Part shown: positions 15,835 through 26,362 of the stretch, in pieces | How the letters are laid out: each line of letters starts with the position of its first letter | Position numbering within the stretch: the stretch's first letter is position 1 | Assembly (NCBI GenBank): GCA_046719465.1 | Contig: JBDNCV010000041.1 | Span: 1 to 28,357 of the forward strand | Source of the DNA: JANWYT01 sp046719465 | GTDB taxonomy: Bacteria > Chloroflexota > Anaerolineae > Aggregatilineales > Phototrophicaceae | DNA length: 28,357 bases | Reading direction: 5' to 3' | The notes under the pieces: generated by a model | Seen by the model: the letters and a program-made list of their open reading frames with translations, nothing else | The model's database searches: none | Told to the model about the DNA's origin: nothing | Translations under genes and position numbers: made by a program

Positions 15835-17400
15835 TTATGGGCTGATGCGCTGGGCGAGGGGAATCCACAAGCCGAACACGCTGCCCACGCCGACCTCGCT
15901 TTCGAGCCAGACATCCCCTTGATGGCGGATGACCACGTTCTTGACGAGGCTCAAGCCCAGCCCGCTGCCCTTTTCCTGCTGAGACAAGCTGGGGACGCGG
16001 TAGAAGGACTCAAAGACGCGCGCTTGATGCTCTGGTGGGATGCCGATGCCGGTGTCCTGCACGCTGAAGTAGAAACGGGCATCGTCATACCACGCGCGCA
16101 GCGTGATCGTGCCGCCGTTGGGGGTGTACTTGATGGCGTTGCCGACGAGGTTTTCCATCGCTTGGCGCAGCAGCACCGTATCGGCCATGATGAACGCCTT
16201 CCCGTTGAGGCGCAGCTCGTGCAGCAGGCTTTGCTGCTTGGCCTCAGCCGAGAGGCGCGTGTTGACGATCACCTGCCGCACGAGCGATTCGGGGTCGATG
16301 CGGGCTTGCAGCTCCAGCGGGTTGCTGCGCACGCGCTCGACTCGCAGCAGGTCTTCGATCAACATCCCCATGCGATCCACCGAGCGGCGGATGATGTCGA
16401 CGTATTCCACCACCGGCGAGTTTTCGTCTGGCGTATCCATCAGGATCATGTCGGCGTAGCCCGTGATGAGCGCCAGCGGGCTGCGCAGGTCATGCGTGGC
16501 CACGCGCAGCATCTCATCCTTGAAGCGCGCGAGGTCTTTCAGCTCAGTCACGTTGTGCATGACGATCACATAGCCGACATCGCCGCGCATCGGCTCCACC
16601 CAGTGCGACATGGTGACTTGGAAATCGAGCTTGAGGCGGCGTGAGCGCGTCTCGAACGACCATTCTTGCGTGCCGGGCTGCGATTGCTGCAGCACGTCGA
16701 GGATCGGCTCGAACACTTCATCCACCTCTAGATAATCGCGCAGCGGGGTATGGAGCGTGGCGGCGATGCTGGCCTTTCCCAGCAGGGGCAGGGCCGCCTC
16801 GTTCGTCAGCACGATCTCCCCGCGCCCGTTGAGCACGATCAACACATCGCGGATCGACTGGAGGATGGTCTGAAATTGGCGGCGCTGCTGGGTCTGAATG
16901 CTGAAAAGCTGCGCGTTGCGGATCGAAATGGTCGCCAAGTTGGCCACAATCGTCATCAAGCGCAGGTGATAGGGGGTGAAGTGATGAGGATCTTCATGGA
17001 CGAACGTCACCACCGCCACCACGTCGTCCTCGTCGAGGAAGGGCACGCACATCGCCGAGCGCACCGGGATCGGGTCATCGGGGAAGACGATCCAGCGGTC
17101 GTCTTGGCTGGTGTCGACGATGATGTCACCGCGCCGGTTGCGCTTGACCCACCCCGCGAAGCCCTCATGCAGCACCTTCGTCACAACCTTGATCGTTTCG
17201 TTGCCCTCAAGGTCGCGCACGGTGAACACGTGGTTCCAGTCGACTTCGCCGTCAGTGTGCAAGAACATGCTCACGCGGCTTGCGCCCACCGCCCGCGCGC
17301 ACAGTTCGATCACACGGCTGAGCACAGCGTCAACCTCGGTGTGGTTCAACAAGCTGGACACTTCCGCCAGCAGCTCAAGGTCAGCGAACGTCGGTTGCAT
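15835..17400 (-). CDS. GAF-PAS sensor histidine kinase
   Basis: This is a soluble histidine kinase of 521 residues. A GAF domain (about 20-165) is followed by a PAS domain (about 178-285, with ILQSIRDVLIVLNGRGEIVLTNEAALPLLG). The HisKA domain has the phospho-acceptor His in VATHDLRSPLALI (H303). A HATPase_c domain carries N box MENLVGNAIKYTPNGG, G1 DTGIGIPP, F box FESFYRV and G2 GSGLGLSLVK. There are no membrane helices, so it senses a cytoplasmic signal. The ATG was chosen over a TTG six codons earlier. No response regulator is adjacent. The downstream cyclase/AAA/TPR gene, 30 nt away, is the likely partner in the pathway, though it has no receiver domain. Confidence 0.93.
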   Translation of the reverse strand: MQPTFADLELLAEVSSLLNHTEVDAVLSRVIELCARAVGASRVSMFLHTDGEVDWNHVFTVRDLEGNETIKVVTKVLHEGFAGWVKRNRRGDIIVDTSQDDRWIVFPDDPIPVRSAMCVPFLDEDDVVAVVTFVHEDPHHFTPYHLRLMTIVANLATISIRNAQLFSIQTQQRRQFQTILQSIRDVLIVLNGRGEIVLTNEAALPLLGKASIAATLHTPLRDYLEVDEVFEPILDVLQQSQPGTQEWSFETRSRRLKLDFQVTMSHWVEPMRGDVGYVIVMHNVTELKDLARFKDEMLRVATHDLRSPLALITGYADMILMDTPDENSPVVEYVDIIRRSVDRMGMLIEDLLRVERVRSNPLELQARIDPESLVRQVIVNTRLSAEAKQQSLLHELRLNGKAFIMADTVLLRQAMENLVGNAIKYTPNGGTITLRAWYDDARFYFSVQDTGIGIPPEHQARVFESFYRVPSLSQQEKGSGLGLSLVKNVVIRHQGDVWLESEVGVGSVFGLWIPLAQRISP

Positions 17401-17549
17401 AGGGATGCTCAGCCACAATCATAGCGCGAATCTTGCATATAAGTGAACCACATAACGGGCAACTTGACAAACCTCGTTGCTGACCCTGATTGTAACACGC
17501 AGGGCGCTAAGTGACGACGCGCCTCAGCACAGCGTGAGCTTATCCTATG

Positions 17550-17587
17550 AAAAGATAAGATCGGGCACGATAGACCATGCCCGATCT
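17550..17587 (-). terminator. Intrinsic terminator of clpC
   Basis: A perfect 10-bp stem AGATCGGGCA / TGCCCGATCT (17558-17587) lies 22 nt beyond the ClpC stop. On the minus strand TATCTTTT follows the stem. The rest of the 17401-17609 gap holds no gene. Confidence 0.85.
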
Positions 17588-17609
17588 CGAAATTCAGTCG
17601 GCGTACCGC

Positions 17610-20105
<2,496 letters not shown>

Positions 20106-20138
20106 ATGGGATGGCCTCACTGTCGAGCAATAGGCTTA

Positions 20139-20144
20139 ATTGTA
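20139..20144 (-). promoter_or_regulatory. Possible -10 box of clpC
   Basis: TACAAT on the minus strand lies about 35 nt upstream of the ClpC ATG. No good -35 hexamer was found at 16-18 nt. No CIRCE or CtsR-like operator was recognised in 20106-20281. Confidence 0.35.
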
Positions 20145-20281
20145 GCGCAGTTTTCGCAATCGACTGAGGAAAAATGCGCCGCGCGCCCTATGCTCTGTTA
20201 ACGGATTGCAACCTAAGCATACGGCGCACGGTGTAAGAAATGCGTTGAAGTTGTGTTAACGCCTTGTAGGAAGGGCAGACG

Positions 20282-20734
20282 TTAGAGCTGATTCAAGAAG
20301 CGGAAGGTCTCAATAAACGACAAAGCTATGCTGTTGTGTCGATACAGCCCGGGGTCGCCCAGCGTGTCAAGCAGATAGCGGCTGTAGGCCGGGTCGTCGG
20401 CCACGGTTGGGTTGCTTAGGTTGACGAAGCTCATCTTCCACGCGCCGAACGCGCGATCCGTGATAGGCTGCTTAAGCACGGTTACCACGTAGTGATGCCG
20501 CTTGTCGCGGGCGATGCGCTGGTAGGTGTGCTCCACGTTGGCGCGCGGCCCCTCCAGCACCTGCATAAAGTTCCCATTGTGATACAAGAGCAAGCCTGTA
20601 ATCTCGTCCGCGGTGTTGTTGCGGCGCGAAACCTCTAAAATGTCCAGCAAATCCTTTTCGGTCATTGGCCGAGTCGCCATACTGGTATACACCAGTGTGA
20701 TCAGTTCATCGAATTTCGTTGAACTAGCATTCAT
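20282..20734 (-). CDS. Stand-alone BLUF-domain blue-light photoreceptor
   Basis: This is a short BLUF protein (150 aa) that should bind FAD and sense blue light. Residues 10-103 match the BLUF pattern: the photoactive Tyr in LVYTS (Y16), Asn in RRNNTADEITGLLLY (N40), Gln in GNFMQVLEGP (Q58), and the switching Trp/Met pair in AFGAWKMSF (W99, M101). All key positions are intact, so photochemistry is likely. A 45-residue helical tail follows, with no EAL, GGDEF or cyclase output domain, so it must signal by protein-protein contact. The ATG was selected over a start seven codons upstream because AGAGGTG lies 5 nt before it. It is preceded by a 20-nt AT-rich inverted repeat. Partner and output are unknown. 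Confidence 0.93.
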   Translation of the reverse strand: MNASSTKFDELITLVYTSMATRPMTEKDLLDILEVSRRNNTADEITGLLLYHNGNFMQVLEGPRANVEHTYQRIARDKRHHYVVTVLKQPITDRAFGAWKMSFVNLSNPTVADDPAYSRYLLDTLGDPGLYRHNSIALSFIETFRFLNQL

Positions 20735-20782
20735 AAAAGCACCTCTGAGACTCACCTCTTACGGTTACTTTTATTTTCAGCC

Positions 20783-20802
20783 AATTCTTTGGCAGAAGAA
20801 TT
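20783..20802. repeat. AT-rich inverted repeat upstream of the BLUF gene
   Basis: AATTCTT-N6-AAGAATT is a perfect 7-bp dyad about 50 nt upstream of the BLUF start. It could be an operator for the BLUF gene or a hairpin after arginase, but no T-tract follows on the minus strand. The surrounding 20756-20833 is clearly AT-richer than the rest of the window. Confidence 0.45.
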
Positions 20803-20833
20803 AAGATTCGTAGCTACGATTGTAAAGATTTCA

Positions 20834-21751
20834 CTACAAAATCCGCTGGCCAAACACCCCCGCGACCAGCTCGACTGCCAAGCGAGCCGTCTCGTTGCGC
20901 GCGTCGAGGATCGGGTTCACCTCCACCACGTCGACTGAGCGCACCTTGTGGCTGTCGGCGAGGATTTCCATCATCAGGTGCGCTTCGCGGTAGCTGATGC
21001 CGCCCGGGACGGGCGTGCCGACGCCGGGCGCGTGCTGCGGGTCGAGGCCGTCGAGGTCAAGGCTGAGGTGGATATCGGTGAACTGGTCGAAGTAATCCAT
21101 GATCTCCTGCCCGATGCGCGCCATGCCCACCTCGTCGATCTCGCGCATGGTGTACACGCGGATGTCCCCCCGCGAGAGGCGGACGCGCTCGCCCTCGTCG
21201 AGGTCGCGGATGCCCAACATGACGATCTGAGACGGCTTGAGCTTGGGGCCAGCGTAGCCGATGTTGGTTAATTCGGGCAGGCCGTCCCCCAGCAGCGTCG
21301 CCACAGGCATCCCGTGGATGTTGCCGCTGGGGGACGTGGCGGGCGTGTTGATGTCGCCGTGCGCGTCGAACCACAGCACGCCGAGCTTGGGGTGCGCCAT
21401 TGCTGAGATCGTCCCGATGGCCATGCTGTGATCGCCCCCGAGGAACACGAAGCGGTCGTTTTCTGGGCGGTACGCCTGCACGCGGTCGTAGATCTTCTGG
21501 CACACCCGCGCCACCTCGTCGAGGTGGTGGCTGAGGCCGTCGGATGGGTCATGGTCAAGCGTCAGGTCGCGCTTGTGCAGCTCTTCGGCTTGGGCGGTGT
21601 AGACGTTGCCGCTGTCGATGACTTCGTAGCCCAACCGTGTCAAGCGATCTTGCAAGCCAGCGTAGCGGATGGCGCTTGGCCCCATATCGACACCGCGCCG
21701 CTGCTGCCCCAAGTCCATCGCCGCGCCCAAAATGCGAATGCGTCTGTTCAT
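20834..21751 (-). CDS. rocF: Arginase
   Basis: This ureohydrolase family enzyme is predicted to hydrolyse L-arginine to ornithine and urea with a binuclear Mn centre. All metal ligands are visible: H108 in GGDHS, D129, H131 and D133 in WFDAHGDIN, and D232 and D234 in SLDLDGLDPQHAPG. The C-terminus has ETARLAVELVAGVFG, which is typical of arginase (RocF) rather than agmatinase. The length of 305 is standard. The ATG is fixed by GGGGG 5 nt upstream; 46 further in-frame codons before it are not coding-like. The gene follows the NUDIX gene after 62 nt on the same strand and is probably the last gene of that operon. Agmatinase or formimidoylglutamase activity is less likely. Confidence 0.93.
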   Translation of the reverse strand: MNRRIRILGAAMDLGQQRRGVDMGPSAIRYAGLQDRLTRLGYEVIDSGNVYTAQAEELHKRDLTLDHDPSDGLSHHLDEVARVCQKIYDRVQAYRPENDRFVFLGGDHSMAIGTISAMAHPKLGVLWFDAHGDINTPATSPSGNIHGMPVATLLGDGLPELTNIGYAGPKLKPSQIVMLGIRDLDEGERVRLSRGDIRVYTMREIDEVGMARIGQEIMDYFDQFTDIHLSLDLDGLDPQHAPGVGTPVPGGISYREAHLMMEILADSHKVRSVDVVEVNPILDARNETARLAVELVAGVFGQRIL

Positions 21752-21813
21752 GGTGTCCCCCTTGATGTGTGTGCAGCTCGATGGTATCGCAGTCGCGCAC
21801 GGCGTGCTATTGC

Positions 21814-22440
21814 CTAGCCGCGGGCTAACCTCAACGCCTGCCGCAGGCGCAGCTCTAGGTCGAACAGCATGATAGCGGTTGCGCCCCACACCTTGTGCCC
21901 GCCAACATGGTAGTAAGGCACGCGCACCGTGTAGCCGCTGATGAGGCGCGTTTCTTCTTGTTTGACTGACGGGTCAAGCAGCTCCTCAAGCGTCAGCGTG
22001 AGCACTTCGGCCACTTCGGCCTCGTTGGGGCGCAGCGCTGACAGCTGCCTTAGATACCCTACGGAGGGATAGACGTTGAAGTTGCTGGGCGGGATGTAGA
22101 CGGTGGCGAGCATCCCCAGCACTTCAATCGGCTCGCAGATCCCTAACTCCTCGCAGGTCTCACGAAGCGCGGTTGCTGTGAAGTCGGGGTCGTGCGGGTC
22201 GCGCTGGCCGCCCGGGAAGCTGATTTGCCCGCTGTGGCCGCGCAGCGACTCTTGACGGCGCGTCAGCAGCAGGTGCAGGCGGCCATCAGCGCGCGGGGTG
22301 AGCAGCGCCAGCACGCCGGCCTCGCGCGGGGGGGCGTTCGGCGGCAGGCCGCGCGGCACAGGCGACATCGCAAACCGCGCCCGCTCGGAGACTTCCGCAG
22401 GCAGCGCCAGCGCGCGGCGCACGTCGTCTAACCGGATCAT
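21814..22440 (-). CDS. NUDIX hydrolase, CoA pyrophosphatase type
   Basis: This 208-residue protein is predicted to hydrolyse CoA or acyl-CoA (or related nucleotide diphosphates) into 4'-phosphopantetheine and 3',5'-ADP. The NUDIX box is GGQRDPHDPDFTATALRETCEELGI. It is preceded by the UPF0035/CoA-pyrophosphatase signature LLLTRRQESLRGHSGQISFPGG. This combination separates it from MutT-like and ADP-ribose NUDIX families. The ATG overlaps the stop of the upstream methyltransferase (ATGA), which fixes the start and shows translational coupling. The position between a protein-repair-type methyltransferase and arginase gives no obvious pathway. Confidence 0.9.
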   Translation of the reverse strand: MIRLDDVRRALALPAEVSERARFAMSPVPRGLPPNAPPREAGVLALLTPRADGRLHLLLTRRQESLRGHSGQISFPGGQRDPHDPDFTATALRETCEELGICEPIEVLGMLATVYIPPSNFNVYPSVGYLRQLSALRPNEAEVAEVLTLTLEELLDPSVKQEETRLISGYTVRVPYYHVGGHKVWGATAIMLFDLELRLRQALRLARG

Positions 22441-23627
22441 GAGGGCTGCAGCTCGTACCATGCGTGCAGGTTGTGCGAACGCCGCGTGAAGATGCGACCG
22501 ACGGCCACCTGCGGCGGCGCCTCGCCAAGTGGGATCAAGCGCAGGCGAAGCTGCGCGCTGTTGGGGCGCTGCGCGGCCACCCACTCATGCATGAGCGCTT
22601 GCAGCAGCAGCAGCGCCTCGCTCCCGCCGAACACGTGCGCCGCGCCGGTCTCCTCAAAGGAGGCGAACACCGCGCTGCCGGGCAGCAGCAGCCCCAAGCC
22701 GCGCCCGCTCAGGCCGTAGGGCTGGGCCGATTCCGCCACGCTGTAGGTGAAGAAGGTCGCTTCGGCGGGGCGGTAGAGCATGAGGAAGAACTGCAAGCCG
22801 CGCCAATAATCGGCTGGGGTGAGGCGCGGCTCGACGTTGACGAGATCGTGATCGGCGCTCATCAGGGTGCGCAGGCGCGCCGTGTCGAGCTGTGACGCGT
22901 CGTCGCTGTACAGGATGAGGCCGGTTGGGCCGACGGCCACGGCAAGGCGCGGCGAGGCTTCCTCCCCGCGCATGGTGACAAACGCGCATGGGCGGTTGTC
23001 GTGGCTCAGCAGGCTGCCATCGGGCTGAGGGCGAAACGCCGCGCTGACCTGCACGCCATCTAAGCTGATCGGGACGACAAGGACGCCATCCGGCTTGAGC
23101 TGACGCGGCCATGCTGGCGGCACATCCCACACGCCGACCGTTGCCAAGATGCGATCATACGCCGCGCGCGGCAAGTAGCCGTAGGCTCCATCCGCTGCCA
23201 CCACGCGCACCCCCATCACCTTCGCCCGCAGCAAGTTCTTCTTGGCTTGCTCCGCTAAATCTTCCTCCACTTCCACGCTGGTGACGTAGCCCTGCGGGCC
23301 GACGATGTGGTGCAGCAGCGCGGCGGTGTAGCCGCTGGCTGTGCCGATCTCGAGCACGTTGTGGCCCGGGCGCGCCCCAAGCTGCTCCAGCATGATGGCG
23401 ATCATGGTGGGCTGACTGCATGAAGAAATCAACCGCCCCGACTGATCGTACTTCAGCGGGACGGCTTCATCAGCGTAAGCTTGTTCGAGCGGCGTCTCAG
23501 GCAGGAAGAGGTGGCGCGGCACTTTGAGGAAGGCTTCATACACCCCCGGCACGCGCGCCAGCCCCTCTTTCCAAATCGCCGAGATGAGATGACGGTGCAG
23601 CTCCTGCGGTGGTTTAGGCGTGGGCAT
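22437..23627 (-). CDS. PCMT-family O-methyltransferase with long C-terminal extension
   Basis: The first 200 or so residues match protein-L-isoaspartate O-methyltransferase, with the substrate-region motif SGRLISSCSQPTMIAIMLEQL, the SAM motif VLEIGTASGYTAALLHHI and ADGAYGYLP. The classical enzyme repairs isoaspartyl residues in aged proteins. This protein is 396 residues long, nearly twice the usual length, and has a C-terminal domain of about 190 residues (for example LTPADYWRGLQFFLMLYRPAEATFF). Similar extensions are known in PCMT-related enzymes that act on ribosomal peptides. The ATG has no good ribosome binding site but overlaps the upstream small gene by 14 nt, so coupling is likely. 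I see simple protein repair and peptide tailoring as open alternatives. Confidence 0.83.
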   Translation of the reverse strand: MPTPKPPQELHRHLISAIWKEGLARVPGVYEAFLKVPRHLFLPETPLEQAYADEAVPLKYDQSGRLISSCSQPTMIAIMLEQLGARPGHNVLEIGTASGYTAALLHHIVGPQGYVTSVEVEEDLAEQAKKNLLRAKVMGVRVVAADGAYGYLPRAAYDRILATVGVWDVPPAWPRQLKPDGVLVVPISLDGVQVSAAFRPQPDGSLLSHDNRPCAFVTMRGEEASPRLAVAVGPTGLILYSDDASQLDTARLRTLMSADHDLVNVEPRLTPADYWRGLQFFLMLYRPAEATFFTYSVAESAQPYGLSGRGLGLLLPGSAVFASFEETGAAHVFGGSEALLLLQALMHEWVAAQRPNSAQLRLRLIPLGEAPPQVAVGRIFTRRSHNLHAWYELQPS

Positions 23628-23841
23628 ACCATGCACGCCGTTTACGCAAAGAGACGCCCGCATCAGGCCCACTGCGGCTAGCGGTGCGAACACGCCCCCG
23701 GCTGTCGATGTGCACTTGACCAGCCTTCTGCAAGCGGGCGAACTCCTCAGGGGTGATCACCGGGGCAGGTTCCCCCCCCAAACGTTCAACGCGTTCGTCC
23801 AAGTTGTCGTCGTCGGGCGTGTTGTTGTTTCTGTCAGTCAT
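23614..23841 (-). CDS. Small acidic hypothetical protein (75 aa)
   Basis: I do not recognise this protein. The N-terminal 40 residues are acidic and polar (MTDRNNNTPDDDNLDERVERLGGE), followed by ITPEEFARLQKAGQVHIDSRGRV and a basic tail (LRKRRAW). There are no Cys residues, signal peptide or membrane segment. It follows a strong promoter as the first gene of the methyltransferase/NUDIX/arginase unit and overlaps the methyltransferase start by 14 nt. The best upstream AAAGGAG is nearly 30 nt from the ATG, so the start is unsure. It may be an ordinary small protein or a partner or substrate of the adjacent methyltransferase. The second possibility is only inference. Confidence 0.6.
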   Translation of the reverse strand: MTDRNNNTPDDDNLDERVERLGGEPAPVITPEEFARLQKAGQVHIDSRGRVRTASRSGPDAGVSLRKRRAWYAHA

Positions 23842-23911
23842 AGGGTCGGTCGGCGGCGCAGCGCCACCACTCCTTTCATCAACAAACGGGTGTACCTTGC
23901 TGCCACCTTTC

Positions 23912-23941
23912 AGTATAGAAAATTTTACGAAGGCAAGTCAA
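23912..23941 (-). promoter_or_regulatory. Sigma-70 promoter of the PCMT-NUDIX-arginase operon
   Basis: The minus strand has TTGACT (23936-23941), an 18-nt AT-rich spacer and TATACT (23912-23917). This is one of the best consensus promoters in the window. The start codon lies about 70 nt downstream. Confidence 0.75.
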
Positions 23942-23982
23942 CCAGACAGGATAACGATGTGCTGAGAAGTTGGTCTATCTTC

Positions 23983-23988
23983 TATAAT
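23983..23988 (+). promoter_or_regulatory. -10 box of the GT-C glycosyltransferase gene
   Basis: A perfect TATAAT lies 59 nt upstream of the start codon in the divergent intergenic region. No convincing -35 hexamer is seen at standard spacing. Confidence 0.5.
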
Positions 23989-24047
23989 GTGTGTTTGCAA
24001 CCCAATTCCTAGATTAACTTGGACGGCACAGTTTAAGGAGAAACTGT

Positions 24048-25454
24048 ATGCAGTTTTCGAGTCTTCAGTGGCGTTGGAATGGGCTGGCGATTGTGCTGCT
24101 CATGGGGCTGGCGCTGGGCTTGGTGCTGCACACGCGCCAGATGATCATGCACTGGGACGAGTTCGGCTCGTATGACTTCACGCGCTACCCGTTGATCGAG
24201 GTTGTGCGCATGGAGCACGACATTCACGTGCCCTTATGGTGGCTTCAATTTTGGGGCTGGTGGCGCGCCTTCGGCCAGAGCGAGGCGGTAGGCCGCTGGA
24301 ACAGCCTGCTTATCACTTTTGTGACGCTGGCGCTGGCCTATCAAGTGGGCAAGCAAACTTTCCGCAGCCCGTTGATTGGGTTGGGAGGGATGGCTGTAAC
24401 TGCGCTGCATCCCTTCCTCTTGCGTCACACGCTGGACATACGACCGTACCCGTTGGTGGTGCTGCTGGCGCTGGCGAGCCTGTGGGCGCTGCTGCGCTGG
24501 CTGCGGCAGCCCACCCCTGCCCGCGCGCGCCTCTACGGGCTGGTGGTAGCGCTCATGCTCTACACCCACTATTACACAGCGCTGCTGGCGCTGGCGCAGG
24601 GGGTGTATGCGCTGCTGACGCACCGCAGCCGAGCCGCATGGGGGCAGATGGCGCAGGCCGTCGGGATCGTGCTGCTGCTGTTCGGCCCGTGGCTGCCTAC
24701 ATTGGTGCGGCATTATGAGCACTTACGAAGCGTTGTTCGCCCGTTGGACGCGCGCGCCGCGCTCTCACCTTACCCGACCATCGTCACAACGCCTGAGACA
24801 GTGCAGCAGTTCATCGACCTCAACACGCTGGGGGTGGGGGCAGGGCTGTTGTTGATTGGGGTGCTGGCGCTGCTCCTGCGACGCTGGCGGATCGAGGCGG
24901 GGCTGGCACTGGCCGCGTTCGCGCTGCCAACGGCGGCGATTTTCTGGCTCAATATCAACGTTAGTGTAATGGTCGAGCGCTACATGGTGTTTGTCGTCTG
25001 GGGGCCGATCTTGCTGCTGATGGTGGGCTGGGCGCTGCTCGATGGGCGGCTGCGTTGGCTGCGCCTGCCGGTGATTGCGCTGTGCGTTGGCGGGGTGGCG
25101 GCTCTTGCCCCGGCATGGCACAAGGTCTACCCGCCTGTGCGCGCGGTGTGGCACAGCATCTACGCCAATTGGCAGGCGGGCGATGTCCTCATCACTGACA
25201 ACTTCGACGACACCCACAAAATCCTGCGCGCGGGGCATTATTTGCCAGCCGGGTTTGCGGGGTTTGAGACGATCACGCCCGAGGAGGCCATCGGCCATGC
25301 GCGCGTGTGGCATGTGACGGACAACATCTTCGACGGCACAGTGAGCGCCCACCTTGACTTCCTAAAACAACACTTCACGATTGTGCGCGTCTATGGGGAG
25401 TGCAGCGCGCAGCGCTGCTTCGTCGGCCAATTGTTAGAGCCGATCGCGCCTTAG
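24048..25454 (+). CDS. GT-C fold membrane glycosyltransferase (GT39/ArnT-like)
   Basis: This integral membrane protein of 468 residues has about ten hydrophobic helices. The first extracytoplasmic loop carries HWDEFGSYDF, matching the conserved acidic motif of GT-C transferases that use polyprenyl-phosphate sugars. Later features are the aromatic/basic loop HTLDIRPYPL and helices such as GLVVALMLYTHYYTALLALAQGVYALL. A soluble C-terminal region of about 100 residues follows. Such enzymes transfer sugars to lipids or proteins on the outer face of the membrane. The start is fixed by AAGGAG 7 nt upstream. It is transcribed alone and divergent from the methyltransferase operon. Its stop overlaps the stop of the convergent E1-like gene. 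Donor and acceptor are unknown. Confidence 0.82.
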   Translation: MQFSSLQWRWNGLAIVLLMGLALGLVLHTRQMIMHWDEFGSYDFTRYPLIEVVRMEHDIHVPLWWLQFWGWWRAFGQSEAVGRWNSLLITFVTLALAYQVGKQTFRSPLIGLGGMAVTALHPFLLRHTLDIRPYPLVVLLALASLWALLRWLRQPTPARARLYGLVVALMLYTHYYTALLALAQGVYALLTHRSRAAWGQMAQAVGIVLLLFGPWLPTLVRHYEHLRSVVRPLDARAALSPYPTIVTTPETVQQFIDLNTLGVGAGLLLIGVLALLLRRWRIEAGLALAAFALPTAAIFWLNINVSVMVERYMVFVVWGPILLLMVGWALLDGRLRWLRLPVIALCVGGVAALAPAWHKVYPPVRAVWHSIYANWQAGDVLITDNFDDTHKILRAGHYLPAGFAGFETITPEEAIGHARVWHVTDNIFDGTVSAHLDFLKQHFTIVRVYGECSAQRCFVGQLLEPIAP

Positions 25455-26362
25455 CCCGCGTTCTGGTCAGTCTCCTCCTCGACCAGATCGCCCGCCAGCC
25501 CGGCGAGCGCGTCCAGCGATAGGCTCTGACGGCTCTCCATCGCCAACCGCACCTTGTCGCCGCAGACGAGGCACTGTGTGTCGCGCTCGACGTTGACCCA
25601 TAGGCCGGTGTGCGGCGCGCTGATGTCGCCGTCGACGATCTCAATGAAGTTGTTGGCCAGCAGCACGGTGTTCCCCGGCATGTCCTCATGAACGGGCGTG
25701 CCGCGCAGCAGCTCGTTGAGCACGATGTCGGTCTGCACACTGGCGACCTTCACCACGTGGATCCATAGGCCCGGCTCGGCCTCGAGCGTGCCCTGCGCAC
25801 CGATCATGCCGTAGTCGAGCTGCTGGGTGGCGGGGTCAACGCGGACGGCAGCGCTGCCGCGCACCTCGGCGCTCCAGCAGGCGTAGCACGGGCCATCATA
25901 GGGGCGGATGATGACGACATCGCCGCCCTCGCCGCGCTCATACACGCCAGCGTAGACGGCCGTCACGCGGCGCTTGAGGCACGCCTCGTTGATGAGGTAC
26001 TTGGCGTTTTCGCCGTCTACGCCCACCACCAGCAGGTCGAGGCCGTCGAGGGCGTCCATGTGCTGCTCGATGCGCCCCTCGATTACGGTCACCGTGGCCT
26101 GCGGGTTGCGCTGCAAGATGAGGTCAGCCACTGCCGCGGCCTTGTTCTGGCCGATGTAGCGCCGGTCGGCCACGTGGCGGGTGATGTTGGCTTCCTCGAT
26201 GATGTCGTCATCTACCAGCGTAAAGTGACCAACGCCGCTCATCGCCAAGCTGAGCGCGACGAAGCCGCCCCCACTGCCCACACCGACCACGCCCACGTGG
26301 CTCTCACGCAGGCGCTGGAGGTTGTCTGTGCCGTAGAGTTTTTCAACGCGGTTCCATGTCAT
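25451..26362 (-). CDS. ThiF/E1-like adenylyltransferase of a ubiquitin-like cassette
   Basis: This E1-superfamily enzyme is predicted to adenylate the C-terminus of a ubiquitin-like or target protein. The Rossmann ATP site is GVGSGGGF (27-34), with D51-D53 in VDDDIIEEANITRH and N59/R62. K74 and D116 (VVGVDGENAKYLINEAC) are at the expected catalytic positions. Two CxxC pairs (C159/C162 in GPCYACW and C264/C267 in QCLVCGD) probably bind zinc. It has 303 residues and no fused E2 or rhodanese domain. The ATG overlaps the stop of the JAB-like gene (ATGA). With the E2-like and JAB-like genes upstream, this points to conjugation chemistry rather than thiamine or molybdopterin synthesis. The Cys used for thioester formation, if any, is not certain. 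Confidence 0.88.
   Translation of the reverse strand: MTWNRVEKLYGTDNLQRLRESHVGVVGVGSGGGFVALSLAMSGVGHFTLVDDDIIEEANITRHVADRRYIGQNKAAAVADLILQRNPQATVTVIEGRIEQHMDALDGLDLLVVGVDGENAKYLINEACLKRRVTAVYAGVYERGEGGDVVIIRPYDGPCYACWSAEVRGSAAVRVDPATQQLDYGMIGAQGTLEAEPGLWIHVVKVASVQTDIVLNELLRGTPVHEDMPGNTVLLANNFIEIVDGDISAPHTGLWVNVERDTQCLVCGDKVRLAMESRQSLSLDALAGLAGDLVEEETDQNAG

Noticed and set aside
17464..17469. TTGACA on the plus strand between the kinase and ClpC genes
   Set aside because: There is no matching -10 at 16-18 nt and no plus-strand gene downstream.
23842..23875. Nine-codon leader peptide starting at a GTG after AAAGGAG and ending over the start of the small acidic gene
   Set aside because: The GTG is only 2 nt from the AAAGGAG, too close for normal initiation, and nothing else supports it.
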